DNA from: Streptomyces longispororuber
GTDB taxonomy: Bacteria > Actinomycetota > Actinomycetes > Streptomycetales > Streptomycetaceae
DNA length: 41,748 nt
Direction: 5' to 3'
Assembly: GCF_024448165.1 (NCBI RefSeq)
Contig: NZ_JAMOLN010000074.1
Location: forward strand, 1-41,748
Part shown: piece by piece, positions 23,822-32,737 of the stretch
Position numbering within the stretch: the first letter of the stretch is position 1
Layout of the letters: each line of letters starts with the position of its first letter
Notes under the pieces: generated by a model
Databases searched by the model: none
Told to the model about the DNA's origin: nothing
The model's input: only the letters and a program-made list of their open reading frames with translations
Made by a program: the position numbers and the translations under genes

Positions 23822-26119
23822 ATGACGTCGAACGAACTGTCGCCGCACGTACGCCGGTTGCGGGCGGCCCTGAGCGGGCCGCCGCCGTCCGACCCGCGGT
23901 TCCTGCCCGGGCCCGACGACGTGCGGGCGCTCACCCCGCGCGAACTCGGCTCGCTGCTGCCGCTCGTGCACCGGGTGATCGCCGAGCGGCGCGAGGCCGA
24001 GTCCGGCCCCGGGGACCCGCGCGACGACGTGGTGCGGCTCGCCCGGCAGGTGCAGTGGCACGGCGGGGCACCCGAGTTCACGGCGGAGGCCTGCGCCGAG
24101 CTGTTCGCCGTGCTCGCGACGACGCCCCGCCCGCCGGACGTGGACCTCGCCGCCGCCGTCCTGGCGCGCTGCGCCGAGCCGTGGGACACCGCCGCGCTCG
24201 CCGCCCCGGCCGCCGTCCTGGTGCGCGCCGCCGTGGACGCCGGGCCGAACCCGGACCGGTGCGCCGCGATCCTCGCCGTCGCCGCGCTCGCCGGGCCGGA
24301 CGCCGAGCGGGCGGCGGGCGAGCGGCTGGCCGCCGTGCTGGCCGAGCGTCCCCTGGCCCTGCTCGAACTCGACGGGCTGCGTGCGGCGGACGTCCACGAG
24401 CGCGCCCTGCTCGCCGACGACAAGCGCTACCGCGCGCCGCAGGACTGGCCCCCGCTGCCCGACGCCGCCGGCCGCCCGGCCGCCGACGACCGGTACGCGC
24501 GGGCGGCGCACCGGATCGCCCGGGCGGCCGCCGGGCAGCTCGCCGCCCTGCACCGGGGCGAGCTGCCGTACGCCTCCGACACGGCGTTCGCCGGACCCGA
24601 CGGCGAGACCCTGCGGCACGCGGTGGGCGCCGGACTGCGGCGCGACGAACCGTGGGCGGGGCCGCTGCTCGCCGAGATCCTGCCGAAGGTGAGCGTCGCC
24701 CCGACCGCCGCGAAGACCGTGCCCTCGCAGAGCGTCAGCATCGGTCTCGCCCACGCCGTCGAGGAGCAGCCCACCCCGGAAGCCCTGGACGCGCTGCGGG
24801 AAGCCCGCCGCGTCGTCCGGCACGCCGGCCTCGCCAAGAAGCTCGACCGCAGCCTGCGCCGCGCCGAGAAGAACCTCGGCAAGCGCCCCGAAGTGGCCCT
24901 GCGCCTCCCGGACCTGGGCCTCGATCCCGCGACGGGCGTCCGCCGCCTGCCCGTCGGCCCGTACACCGCGGTGGTCGCGCTCGCCGCCGACGGCCCCTCG
25001 CTCACCTGGGAGCGCGCCGACGACGGCACACCCCTGCGCACCGCACCCGCCGCCGCCCGCCGCGACCACCCCGAAGCCGTGGCCGCCGCCCGCACCCTCG
25101 TCAAGCAGCTCCGTGCCCAGCAGCGCACCCTCGCCCTGGCCCTGGAGAGCGGCTACGTCCTCGACACCGTGTACCGGTACGGGCGTTGGCGCACCGAGCT
25201 GGCCGAGCACGTGGTGGGGAACACGGTGACCCGGCGCCTCATCTGGGAGATCGAGCGGGCCCCGGGCGACTGGCACGCCTTCCTGCCCGCCGACGACGGC
25301 CTGCCCGACGCCGACCCGGCGACCGCCGTCCGGCTCTGGCACCCGGCCCGCGCCGGAGCCGCCGCACAGCGGACCGCCTGGCGCGACCGTGTCGTGGCGC
25401 TCGCCGTCCGCCAGCCGTTCCGGCAGGCCTTCCGCGAGCAGTACCCGCTGCCGGAGCCCGGCCGGGAAGCCGCCCTGTTCGACGGGCCGATGCTCGACGC
25501 GCAGACCGTGCTCGGGCTGGCCGCGCGGGAGGGCTGGACCATCGACGACGACATGCTGTGGCGGCGGTTCGGCCCGGTCGAGGTGGGGGTCGACTTCGGC
25601 GGGAGCCTCTTCCCGGGGACCACCGGCTGGTTCTCCGTCGAAGCCGTCCGGTTCGACCGGCCGCTCGGTGACCTCGGCCCGGTGCTCCGCTCCGAGGCAC
25701 TGCGCGCCGTCGACCTGCTGGTCAGCGTGGGCGCGTTCGCCTGGTGGGACACCACCGACGACACGGGGGAGCGCCGGGCGAGCCTGCGCCGCCTGCACGC
25801 CGAACCGCTGGGCGAGCAGGCCCGGTTGCGCCGCGCCGCCCTGCGCCGGATCCTCGCCGCCACCCCGGGCGCCGAGGTGGCCGACCGGCACGTCACGGTC
25901 CACGGCCACACCGTGCACCTGGCCACGGGCCGCGTCAGCCGCGGCGGGGAGCCGGTCGACATCGCCGTACCGGACGGACCGAAGGCCCGGGCGCTGCCGT
26001 TCCTGCCGTACGACGAGAAGCTGCTGGAGCGGATCGTGCGGACGGTGGAGGTGCTCCTGGAGTCGGGCCCGGATCAGGCCCCGACCGCCGCCAACTCCCG
26101 TACCAGCGCTTCCTCGTAG
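23822..26119 (+). CDS. DUF4132 domain protein
   Basis: 765 residues; ATG 23822, probably leaderless. The C-terminal half carries the DUF4132 signature (ALALESGYVLDTVYRYGRWR, WRDRVVALAVRQPFRQAFRE, then QYPLPEP, TGWFSVEAVRFD, ADRHVTVHGHTVHLATG). The N-terminal half is a helical Ala/Leu/Asp-rich region. DUF4132 is often found with WGR-domain (PARP-like regulatory) proteins; no WGR domain is evident here. Its mechanism is unknown. The damage-type promoter links it to genome stress. Its last 46 bp overlap the end of the convergent sirohydrochlorin chelatase gene. Confidence 0.85.
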   Translation: MTSNELSPHVRRLRAALSGPPPSDPRFLPGPDDVRALTPRELGSLLPLVHRVIAERREAESGPGDPRDDVVRLARQVQWHGGAPEFTAEACAELFAVLATTPRPPDVDLAAAVLARCAEPWDTAALAAPAAVLVRAAVDAGPNPDRCAAILAVAALAGPDAERAAGERLAAVLAERPLALLELDGLRAADVHERALLADDKRYRAPQDWPPLPDAAGRPAADDRYARAAHRIARAAAGQLAALHRGELPYASDTAFAGPDGETLRHAVGAGLRRDEPWAGPLLAEILPKVSVAPTAAKTVPSQSVSIGLAHAVEEQPTPEALDALREARRVVRHAGLAKKLDRSLRRAEKNLGKRPEVALRLPDLGLDPATGVRRLPVGPYTAVVALAADGPSLTWERADDGTPLRTAPAAARRDHPEAVAAARTLVKQLRAQQRTLALALESGYVLDTVYRYGRWRTELAEHVVGNTVTRRLIWEIERAPGDWHAFLPADDGLPDADPATAVRLWHPARAGAAAQRTAWRDRVVALAVRQPFRQAFREQYPLPEPGREAALFDGPMLDAQTVLGLAAREGWTIDDDMLWRRFGPVEVGVDFGGSLFPGTTGWFSVEAVRFDRPLGDLGPVLRSEALRAVDLLVSVGAFAWWDTTDDTGERRASLRRLHAEPLGEQARLRRAALRRILAATPGAEVADRHVTVHGHTVHLATGRVSRGGEPVDIAVPDGPKARALPFLPYDEKLLERIVRTVEVLLESGPDQAPTAANSRTSASS

Positions 26120-26814
26120 CGCTCGACGAGGACCCGGGCCACCTCCGGCGCGGGCCCGAGGACGTCGGCCAGGACGTCCGCCTCGGCCGCGCCCGCCGCG
26201 ATGCGGTCGGGCAGCCGGCCGGGGGCGAGGACGTACGGGGCGACGGCCACGCGCGCGCAGCCGAGGGCGCGCAGTTCGCGCACGACGTCGGCCGTGCGCG
26301 GCAGAGATGCGGAGGCGAACGCAGGCCGCACGGCGCACCAACCGGTGTGCCGCCACTCCCGCGCGATTTCAGCGATCACTGCGATCGCCTCCGGGTCGGA
26401 GGAGCCCGCCGAGGCCAGGACGACCCCGGTCGTGGGCTTGTCGGCCGGGCTCAGCCCGGCCTCGTACAGCCGGCGTTCGAGCGCCGACACCAGCAGCGGT
26501 GACGGGCCGAGGACGTCCGCCTGGCGGATCCGCAGCCCGCGCGGCGCCGTGCGCAGCACCGCCGGGATGTCCGCCTTCGCGTGGAAGGCGCGGGTCAGCA
26601 GCAGCGGGAGGGCGATCACGTCGCGGACGCCGTCCGCCGCCAGGGACTCCAGCACCCCGTGCACCGACGGGACGTTGAAGTCGAGGAACGCCGTCTCCAC
26701 CCGCACGCCCGGCCGCTGCGCCCGCACCTCGCGCACGAGGGCGTGCACCGTCGCGGCGTGCCGCGGGTCGCGGCTGCCGTGGGCGATGACCAGGAGGACG
26801 GGGGAGGTTCGCAT
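26074..26814 (-). CDS. sirB: Sirohydrochlorin ferrochelatase (SirB/CbiX-like)
   Basis: 246 residues; ATG 26814, 8 nt after the stop of the ABC permease gene, so probably translationally coupled. Two chelatase repeats: VIAHGSRDPRHAATVHALV with the metal-binding H12, and LLLTRAFHAKADIPAVLR with H78; the second half (TGVVLASAGSSDPEA, VAVAPYVLAPGRLPDRI) mirrors the first. The reaction inserts Fe2+ into sirohydrochlorin to give siroheme, the cofactor of the sulfite reductase encoded first in this same operon. A cobalt-specific (CbiX) role is the alternative, but the location favours siroheme. Confidence 0.88.
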   Translation of the reverse strand: MRTSPVLLVIAHGSRDPRHAATVHALVREVRAQRPGVRVETAFLDFNVPSVHGVLESLAADGVRDVIALPLLLTRAFHAKADIPAVLRTAPRGLRIRQADVLGPSPLLVSALERRLYEAGLSPADKPTTGVVLASAGSSDPEAIAVIAEIAREWRHTGWCAVRPAFASASLPRTADVVRELRALGCARVAVAPYVLAPGRLPDRIAAGAAEADVLADVLGPAPEVARVLVERYEEALVRELAAVGA

Positions 26815-26822
26815 CAGGTGGC

Positions 26823-27731
26823 TCAGTTCTTGACGAGGAGGCCACGGCCGCGCAGCACGCGGCGCTCCAGCGGGCTGAAGATCAGCAGGTCGATGACGAT
26901 GCCGACGATCAGGATGAGCAGGATCGCGAGGAACACCATGGGCATGGAGGAGGCGTTGCGGCCGTTCTCCAGGAGCTGGCCGAGGCCGATGCCCAGGTCG
27001 GGCGAGGAGGCGATGATCTCCGCCGCCATCAGCGAGCGCCAGGAGAACGCCCAGCCCTGCTTCAGGCCGGCGAGGTAGCCGGGCAGCGCCGCGGGCAGCA
27101 CGATGTGCCACAGCCCGCGCACCCCCGTCGCGCCGAGCGTACGGCCCGCCCGCAGGAACAGCGGAGGCACCTGGTCGACGCCGGACACCAGTCCGTTGGC
27201 GATCGAGGGGACCGCGCCGAGCAGGATCACCGCGTACATCATCGAGTTGTTCAGGCCGAGCCACAGGACGGCCGGGGGTACCCAGGCCACCGACGGCAGC
27301 GACTGCAGGCCCGACAGGATCGGGCCGATCGCGGCGCGCACGAACTTCACGCGCGCCACCAGCAGACCCAGCGGCGTGCCGATGGCGAGGGCGAAGAGGA
27401 AGCCGAGCAGACCGCGCGAGACGCTCGTCCAGATGTATTCGAGCAGGGTGCCCTGCAGCCAGGCGTTCTGGACCTCGTCCCAGACGGCGGACGGCGCGGG
27501 CAGCTTGGTCGGATCGTCGACGATCTTGAACGAGACCAGCGCCTGCCAGACCGCCAGTACCACGACGATCGCGACGAGCGGCGGGAAGATCTTCTCCCGG
27601 AACGTCCGGGAGAACGGGGTGCGGCCCGACTGCACCGTCTCCAGCGCGTCCAGGCCCGCCTCCAGACCGGCGAGATCGTCCTTGCCCGCCTCGGCCCGGT
27701 CGGCCACGGCCGTCGGTTCAGTCCTTGCCAT
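26823..27731 (-). CDS. ABC transporter permease, sulfonate/taurine type (SsuC/TauC-like)
   Basis: 302 residues from ATG 27731 (MARTEPTAVAD). It overlaps the ATPase gene by 14 bp. After a polar N-terminal tail there are about six membrane helices (FPPLVAIVVVLAVWQALVSF, GLLGFLFALAIGTPLGLLVA); the coupling loop GRTLGATGVRGLWHIVLPAA is typical of nitrate/sulfonate/taurine importers. Placed inside the sulfur operon, it probably imports sulfonates or sulfate esters; no desulfonating monooxygenase is present in the window. Confidence 0.9.
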   Translation of the reverse strand: MARTEPTAVADRAEAGKDDLAGLEAGLDALETVQSGRTPFSRTFREKIFPPLVAIVVVLAVWQALVSFKIVDDPTKLPAPSAVWDEVQNAWLQGTLLEYIWTSVSRGLLGFLFALAIGTPLGLLVARVKFVRAAIGPILSGLQSLPSVAWVPPAVLWLGLNNSMMYAVILLGAVPSIANGLVSGVDQVPPLFLRAGRTLGATGVRGLWHIVLPAALPGYLAGLKQGWAFSWRSLMAAEIIASSPDLGIGLGQLLENGRNASSMPMVFLAILLILIVGIVIDLLIFSPLERRVLRGRGLLVKN

Positions 27732-28509
27732 GGCGGCGGATCTCCCCACGCAGTTGTTCGGTGATCTCGACGGAGAGTTCGGCCACGGCCGAGTCCTCGA
27801 TGCGGCGCGGCTGCGGGATGTCCACGGTCCACTCGTGGGCGATCCGGCCGGGCCGCGACGACAGCAGCACGACGCGCTGCGCGAGCCGCACCGCCTCGCG
27901 CACGTTGTGCGTGACGAACAGGACGGAGACGTTCGTCTCCGCCCAGATCCGGGTCAGTTCGCCGTGCAGGACGTCGCGGGTGATCGCGTCGAGGGCCGCG
28001 AACGGCTCGTCCATCAGCAGCAGCCGGGCGTCCTGGGCGAGCGCCCGGGCCAGCGCCACCCGCTGCCGCATGCCGCCGGACAGCTCGTGGACGCGCTTGC
28101 CGTACGCGTCCTGCAGCCGCACCAGCTCCAGGAGTTCCTGGGCGCGGGTGCGCCGGTCGCCCTTCGGCACGCCCCGCAGCTTCAGGGCGAGCTCGATGTT
28201 CTTGCCCGCGGTCAGCCACGGGAACAGGGCGTGCTCCTGGAACATCAGGGCGGGCCGCCCGTCCGTCGCGATGGAGCCGGCCGACGGGGCGTCGAGCCCC
28301 GCGACCAGGTTGAGCAGGGTCGACTTGCCGCAGCCCGAGGCACCCAGGAGGGTGACGAACTCGCCCGGAGCGACATCGAGGCTGATGTCGTCCAGGACGA
28401 GCTGCGGGCCGGCGGGCGTGCCGAACGACTTCGAGACGTGCTCGATCCGGGCCGCCTGGCCGTCCGCCACCGCGGCGGAGTCGGCAGCCTTGGCGAGGGT
28501 CGTCGCCAT
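27718..28509 (-). CDS. ABC transporter ATPase, sulfonate/taurine type (SsuB/TauB-like)
   Basis: 263 residues from ATG 28509, preceded by AGGAGG with 8-nt spacing; a GTG three codons upstream overlaps the ribosome site and is unlikely. Walker A is GASGCGKST, the signature LSGGMRQRVALARALA, Walker B LLLMDEPFAALD, and the switch His is in FVTHNVREA. It energises the permease encoded next for uptake of a sulfur compound. Confidence 0.95.
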   Translation of the reverse strand: MATTLAKAADSAAVADGQAARIEHVSKSFGTPAGPQLVLDDISLDVAPGEFVTLLGASGCGKSTLLNLVAGLDAPSAGSIATDGRPALMFQEHALFPWLTAGKNIELALKLRGVPKGDRRTRAQELLELVRLQDAYGKRVHELSGGMRQRVALARALAQDARLLLMDEPFAALDAITRDVLHGELTRIWAETNVSVLFVTHNVREAVRLAQRVVLLSSRPGRIAHEWTVDIPQPRRIEDSAVAELSVEITEQLRGEIRRHGKD

Positions 28510-28545
28510 GGTCGTCACCTCCTGGGAACTGGGTTGGCTGGGTGC

Positions 28546-29658
28546 TTACTTGACGCCGAGACCGGCGTCGTCGACCTCGGTGCCACCCTCGGCCTTCAGC
28601 ACCTTGTTCAGGGGCTTCAGGTCGTAGATGCCGGTCAGGTTCGGCTTCTCCAGGAGTCCGGCCTTCACCGCGTGGTCGGCCTCGGAGTCGAGCGTCGAGG
28701 CCAGCGGGTCGTCGGTGAACTCGATGGACTTCCACGCCGGGTCGAGGACGTTTGCGGGCAGCGCCTTGCCCGAGTCCTTCTCCAGCTGCTTGTTGGCGGC
28801 GGCCTTCGCCTCGTCCGGGTTCGCGTTGATCCACTTGTTCGTCTTCACGGAGCCGCGCAGCACGGCCTCGACGACGTCCGGGTGGGCCTTGAGGAACTTC
28901 TGGGACACGATGATGTTCGTGATCACGAACTTCTTGTCGGGCCACAGGTCGGCCTCGTCGAGGATCACCTTGCCGCCCTCGGCGACCAGCTTGGACGCGG
29001 TCGGCTCGGGCACCCACGCGCCGTCGATGGAACCGGACTTGTAGGCGTCCGGGGTGATCTTGTTGTCCGTGCGGACGACGGAGACGTCACCCTTGCCGGA
29101 GTTCGCGTCGACCTTCCAGCCCTTCTCGGCGATCCAGTTCAGGAACGCGACGTCCTGGGTGTTGCCGAGCTGCGGGGTGGCGATCTTCTTGCCCTTGACG
29201 TCGTCCAGGGACTTGATCTTCTTCGGGTTCACGACGAGCTTCACGCCGCCGGACGCCGAACCGCCGATGATGCGCAGCGACTTGCTCTGCGACTTGGTGT
29301 AGCCGTTGATCGCGGGGGAGGGGCCGATCCAGCCGATGTCGATGGAACCGGCGTTCAGCGCCTCGATCTCGGAGGGCCCGGCGTTGAAGACCTGGTACGA
29401 CGCCTTCGTGCCCTTGAGCTCCTTCTGGAAGAAGCCCTTCTGGTTGCCGACGAGGGCGGTGCCGTGCGTCAGGTTTCCGAAGTAGCCGATCTTGACGGTG
29501 TCGGCCGACAGGGCTTTGCCCTTGGCGGCGACGTTCTCCTTGGCGCTGTCCTCCGCGTCGGAGCCGTAGCCGCAGGCCGTCGCGGCGAGCGCGAGGAGCG
29601 GAAGGGCGGCGACGGCGGCGAGGCCGCGGCGCACGGAGGTGGAACGGTTGGCAGGCAC
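28546..29658 (-). CDS. Substrate-binding lipoprotein of sulfonate-type ABC importer (SsuA/TauA-like)
   Basis: 370 residues from a GTG at 29658 preceded by GAGAGGAA. Lipoprotein signal MPANRSTSVRRGLAAVAALP followed by LLALAATAC, lipidated Cys about 29. The core (VKIGYFGNLTHGTALVGNQK, IEALNAGSIDIGWIGPSPAI, DGAWVPEPTASKLV) is the NMT1/SsuA-like periplasmic-binding fold that recognises sulfonates, taurine or related anions. It is followed by the ATPase and permease genes on the same strand, giving a complete importer. Confidence 0.93.
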   Translation of the reverse strand: MPANRSTSVRRGLAAVAALPLLALAATACGYGSDAEDSAKENVAAKGKALSADTVKIGYFGNLTHGTALVGNQKGFFQKELKGTKASYQVFNAGPSEIEALNAGSIDIGWIGPSPAINGYTKSQSKSLRIIGGSASGGVKLVVNPKKIKSLDDVKGKKIATPQLGNTQDVAFLNWIAEKGWKVDANSGKGDVSVVRTDNKITPDAYKSGSIDGAWVPEPTASKLVAEGGKVILDEADLWPDKKFVITNIIVSQKFLKAHPDVVEAVLRGSVKTNKWINANPDEAKAAANKQLEKDSGKALPANVLDPAWKSIEFTDDPLASTLDSEADHAVKAGLLEKPNLTGIYDLKPLNKVLKAEGGTEVDDAGLGVK

Positions 29659-29776
29659 GGGAGGGGTTCCTCTCGTTGGCCCGGCGGGTCACGCGCTCAG
29701 GGCGTGGCCGGGAAGTCGGCAGGTCTTCGTCTTCGTCGTACGTGGTACGCGGTGCGGGGGGTGCGGGAGCGGATGA

Positions 29777-29878
29777 CTACGCACATCGCGCGACCCCGCC
29801 CTGCCCGCTGCCGAGGGTGCCGCTGCCGACGCGGCCGCCCTCCTTGGCGAACGTCCCGTAGTAGTCGAAGGAGTTCAT
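29777..29878 (-). CDS. Possible 33-residue peptide downstream of cysN
   Basis: ATG at 29876-29878 is 2 nt past the cysN stop and the frame runs 33 codons to TAG. Almost all third positions are G or C until the last few codons, as in real genes here. The peptide begins MNSFDYYGTFAKEGGRVGSG and is rich in Gly. There is no strong ribosome site, so it would rely on coupling to cysN. I do not recognise it; it could be a chance frame. Confidence 0.4.
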   Translation of the reverse strand: MNSFDYYGTFAKEGGRVGSGTLGSGQGGVARCA

Positions 29879-29880
29879 GA

Positions 29881-31233
29881 TCAGAAGTCCCAGCCCTCGT
29901 CGTCCGTGGCCGGCTCGGCCTGTGCCGTCTGTGCCGTCTGCGCGAAGGACTCGCCCGCCATGCCCGCCGCGAGGGTGGTGCCGTCGGACGGGTCGATCAG
30001 CAGGAAGGAGCCGGTGCGCCGCGAGTCGGCGTAGTTGTCGAGCGCGAGCGGCTCGGCGGTGCGGACCTTGACACGGCCGATGTCGTTGGCGACGAGCTGC
30101 CCCGGCTCGGGGTGCTGGGAGAGGTCGTCGAGCGTGAGCCGCGACGGGATCTCCTTGACGATCGCCTTGACCGTGCGCGTGGTGTGCTTGAGCAGCACCC
30201 GCTGGCCGACCGCGAGCGGCGTGTCCGCGACGTGGCAGACGGTCGCCTCGACGTCCTGCGAGGTGGCGGGCGCGTCATGGCTCGGCACGAGCAGGTCGCC
30301 GCGCGAGATGTCGATGTCGTCCTCCAGCAGGAGCGTCACCGACTGCGGCGTCCACGCCACGTCGACGGCCTTGCCCAGCAGGTCGATCCCGGCGATCTTC
30401 GACGTGCGGCCGGACGGCAGCACCGTCACCGACTCGCCGACGCGGAAGGTGCCCGCGGCGATCTGCCCCGCGTACCCCCGGAAGTCGGGGTGCTCGGCGG
30501 TCTGCGGCCGGATCACGTACTGCACGGGAAGCCGGGCGTGGCAGCTGGTCAGGTCGTGGCTGACCGGCACCGTCTCCAGGTGCTCCAGGACGGTCGGGCC
30601 GCCGTACCAGTCCATGTTGGCGGAGGGCTCCACCACGTTGTCGCCCGCGAGCGCCGAGATCGGGATGGCGGTGATCTCCGGGACGCCGAGGTCGCTCGCG
30701 TACGCGGTGAACTCCTCGGCGATCGTCGCGAAGACGGTCTCCTCGTAGCCGACGAGGTCCATCTTGTTGACCGCGAGCACCACATGCGGGACGCGCAGCA
30801 GCGCGGCGACGGCGGCGTGCCTGCGGGTCTGCTCGATGACGCCGTTGCGCGCGTCGACGAGCACCACGGCGAGGTCGGCGGTGGAGGCGCCGGTCACCAT
30901 GTTCCGGGTGTACTGCACGTGGCCCGGGGTGTCCGCGAGGATGAAGCGGCGGCGCGGGGTCGCGAAGTAGCGGTAGGCCACGTCGATCGTGATGCCCTGC
31001 TCGCGCTCGGCGCGCAGGCCGTCGGTGAGCAGCGCGAGGTCGGGCTCGGCGGCGCCGCGCGAACGCGAGGCGTGCTCGACGGCCTCCAGCTGGTCGGCCA
31101 GGACCGACTTGGAGTCGTGCAGCAGGCGGCCCACGAGCGTGGACTTGCCGTCGTCGACGGAGCCGGCCGTGGCGAACCGCAGCAGGGTGGTGGCCGAGAG
31201 ACCGGCCAGCTCTTCGGCAGTGGTGGTGCTCAT
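29881..31233 (-). CDS. cysN: Sulfate adenylyltransferase subunit 1 (GTPase)
   Basis: 450 residues; ATG 31233, 2 nt after the cysD stop. GTP-hydrolysing partner that drives CysD to make adenylylsulfate from ATP and sulfate. EF-Tu-like G domain: G1 GSVDDGKS (24-31), G3 DTPGHVQYTRNM, G4 NKMD, followed by two beta-barrel domains. No fused APS kinase domain, in keeping with the separate cysC gene. The C-terminal tail contains a short AQTAQTAQA repeat. Confidence 0.97.
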   Translation of the reverse strand: MSTTTAEELAGLSATTLLRFATAGSVDDGKSTLVGRLLHDSKSVLADQLEAVEHASRSRGAAEPDLALLTDGLRAEREQGITIDVAYRYFATPRRRFILADTPGHVQYTRNMVTGASTADLAVVLVDARNGVIEQTRRHAAVAALLRVPHVVLAVNKMDLVGYEETVFATIAEEFTAYASDLGVPEITAIPISALAGDNVVEPSANMDWYGGPTVLEHLETVPVSHDLTSCHARLPVQYVIRPQTAEHPDFRGYAGQIAAGTFRVGESVTVLPSGRTSKIAGIDLLGKAVDVAWTPQSVTLLLEDDIDISRGDLLVPSHDAPATSQDVEATVCHVADTPLAVGQRVLLKHTTRTVKAIVKEIPSRLTLDDLSQHPEPGQLVANDIGRVKVRTAEPLALDNYADSRRTGSFLLIDPSDGTTLAAGMAGESFAQTAQTAQAEPATDDEGWDF

Positions 31234-31235
31234 GT

Positions 31236-32171
31236 CTAGAAGTACCCTTCGCGCTTGCGGTCTTCCATCGCGGCCTCGGACATCTTGTCGTCGGCGCGGG
31301 TGGCGCCGCGCTCGGTGAGGCGGGACGCGGCGATCTCGGCGATGACCCGGTCGATGGTCGTGGCGTCGGAGTCGACGGCGCCGGTGCAGGACATGTCGCC
31401 GACGGTGCGGTAGCGCACCAGACGGGTCTCGACCGTCTCGCTGTCCTTGGGGCCGCCCCAGTCGCCGGCCGTCAGCCACATGCCGCTGCGCTGGAACACC
31501 GGCCGCTCGTGCGCGTAGTAGATCTCGGGAAGGTCGATGTTCTCGCGGGCGATGTACTGCCAGACGTCCAGCTCGGTCCAGTTGGAGAGCGGGAAGACGC
31601 GGACGTGCTCGCCGGGCGCGTGGCGGCCGTTGTAGAGCTGCCACAGTTCGGGGCGCTGACGCCGGGGGTCCCACTGGGAGAACTCGTCGCGCAGGGAGAA
31701 GACGCGTTCCTTGGCGCGGGCCTTCTCCTCGTCGCGGCGCCCGCCGCCGAACACGGCGTCGAACTTCTCGGCCTGGATCTTCTCGGTGAGCGGCACCGTC
31801 TGCAGCGGGTTGCGGGTGCCGTCCGGGCGCTCCTTGAGCACCCCGCGGTCGATGTAGTCCTGCACGGACGCGACGTGCAGCCGCAGACCGTGCTCGGCGA
31901 CGACGCGGTCGCGGTACTCCAGGACCTCCGGGAAGTTGTGCCCGGTGTCGACGTGCAGCAGCGAGAAGGGGACCGCCGCGGGGGCGAACGCCTTCAGCGC
32001 CAGGTGCAGCATGACGATGGAGTCCTTGCCGCCGGAGAACAGGATCACCGGCCGCTCGAACTCGCCCGCCACCTCGCGGAAGATGTGCACCGCCTCGGAC
32101 TCCAGGGCGTCCAGGTGGCTCAGCGCGTACGGGCTGTCGGTCTCCTCGGAGACGGTCACTACGGTCGTCAT
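31236..32171 (-). CDS. cysD: Sulfate adenylyltransferase subunit 2
   Basis: 311 residues; ATG 32171 overlaps the cysC stop by 4 nt. PP-loop adenylyltransferase with SGGKDS at 46-51 and the LHVDTGHNFPEVLEYRD, GGGRRDEEKARAKER and C-terminal DRKREGYF segments diagnostic of CysD. It uses ATP to activate sulfate, powered by CysN. Length is as expected. Confidence 0.98.
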   Translation of the reverse strand: MTTVVTVSEETDSPYALSHLDALESEAVHIFREVAGEFERPVILFSGGKDSIVMLHLALKAFAPAAVPFSLLHVDTGHNFPEVLEYRDRVVAEHGLRLHVASVQDYIDRGVLKERPDGTRNPLQTVPLTEKIQAEKFDAVFGGGRRDEEKARAKERVFSLRDEFSQWDPRRQRPELWQLYNGRHAPGEHVRVFPLSNWTELDVWQYIARENIDLPEIYYAHERPVFQRSGMWLTAGDWGGPKDSETVETRLVRYRTVGDMSCTGAVDSDATTIDRVIAEIAASRLTERGATRADDKMSEAAMEDRKREGYF

Positions 32172-32737
32172 GCGGCGAGACCCCTCTCGGTGAGCAGCAC
32201 GCGGAGCGCGGCCGCGGACTCCTGCACGGTCTGGTTCTGCGACTCGATGCGCAGGTCGGGCGAGTCCGGTACCTCGTACGGGTCGTCGACCCCGGTCAGA
32301 CCGGAGATCTCGCCCGCGGCCTGCTTGGCGTACAGACCCTTCACGTCGCGCACGGAGCAGACGTCCACGGGAGTGGCGACGTGCACCTCCAGGTACGCCG
32401 TGCCGCCCGCCTGGTGGCGCTTGCGCACGGCCTCACGGCTGTCCGCGTACGGGGCGATCACCGGCACGAGCGTCAACACGCCGTTGCGGGCGAGGAGTTC
32501 GGCGAGGAAGCCGATGCGCTGGACGTTCGTGTCGCGGTCCGTGCGGCTGAAGCCGAGGCCCGCCGAGAGGTACTCGCGGATCTCGTCGCCGTCCAGCACC
32601 TCGACCTGCCGGCCCTCGGCGCGCAGGGTGTCCGCCAGTTCGTTCGCGATGGTGGTCTTGCCGGCACTCGGCAGACCCGTGAGCCAGATGGTGGCTCCGG
32701 TCACTTGCTTCTCCAAAGTCTGTGTCGCTGCGGTCAT
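32168..32737 (-). CDS. cysC: Adenylylsulfate (APS) kinase
   Basis: 189 residues; ATG 32737 shares one base with the cysH stop. It phosphorylates APS to PAPS. Walker A GLPSAGKTT (21-29), DGDEIREYL, and the substrate-lid segment KGLYAKQAAGEISGLTGVDDPYE split around residues 135-155 are all present. Because the adjacent reductase has the APS-type cysteine pattern, PAPS made here is probably for sulfotransferases rather than for the reductive route. Confidence 0.96.
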   Translation of the reverse strand: MTAATQTLEKQVTGATIWLTGLPSAGKTTIANELADTLRAEGRQVEVLDGDEIREYLSAGLGFSRTDRDTNVQRIGFLAELLARNGVLTLVPVIAPYADSREAVRKRHQAGGTAYLEVHVATPVDVCSVRDVKGLYAKQAAGEISGLTGVDDPYEVPDSPDLRIESQNQTVQESAAALRVLLTERGLAA

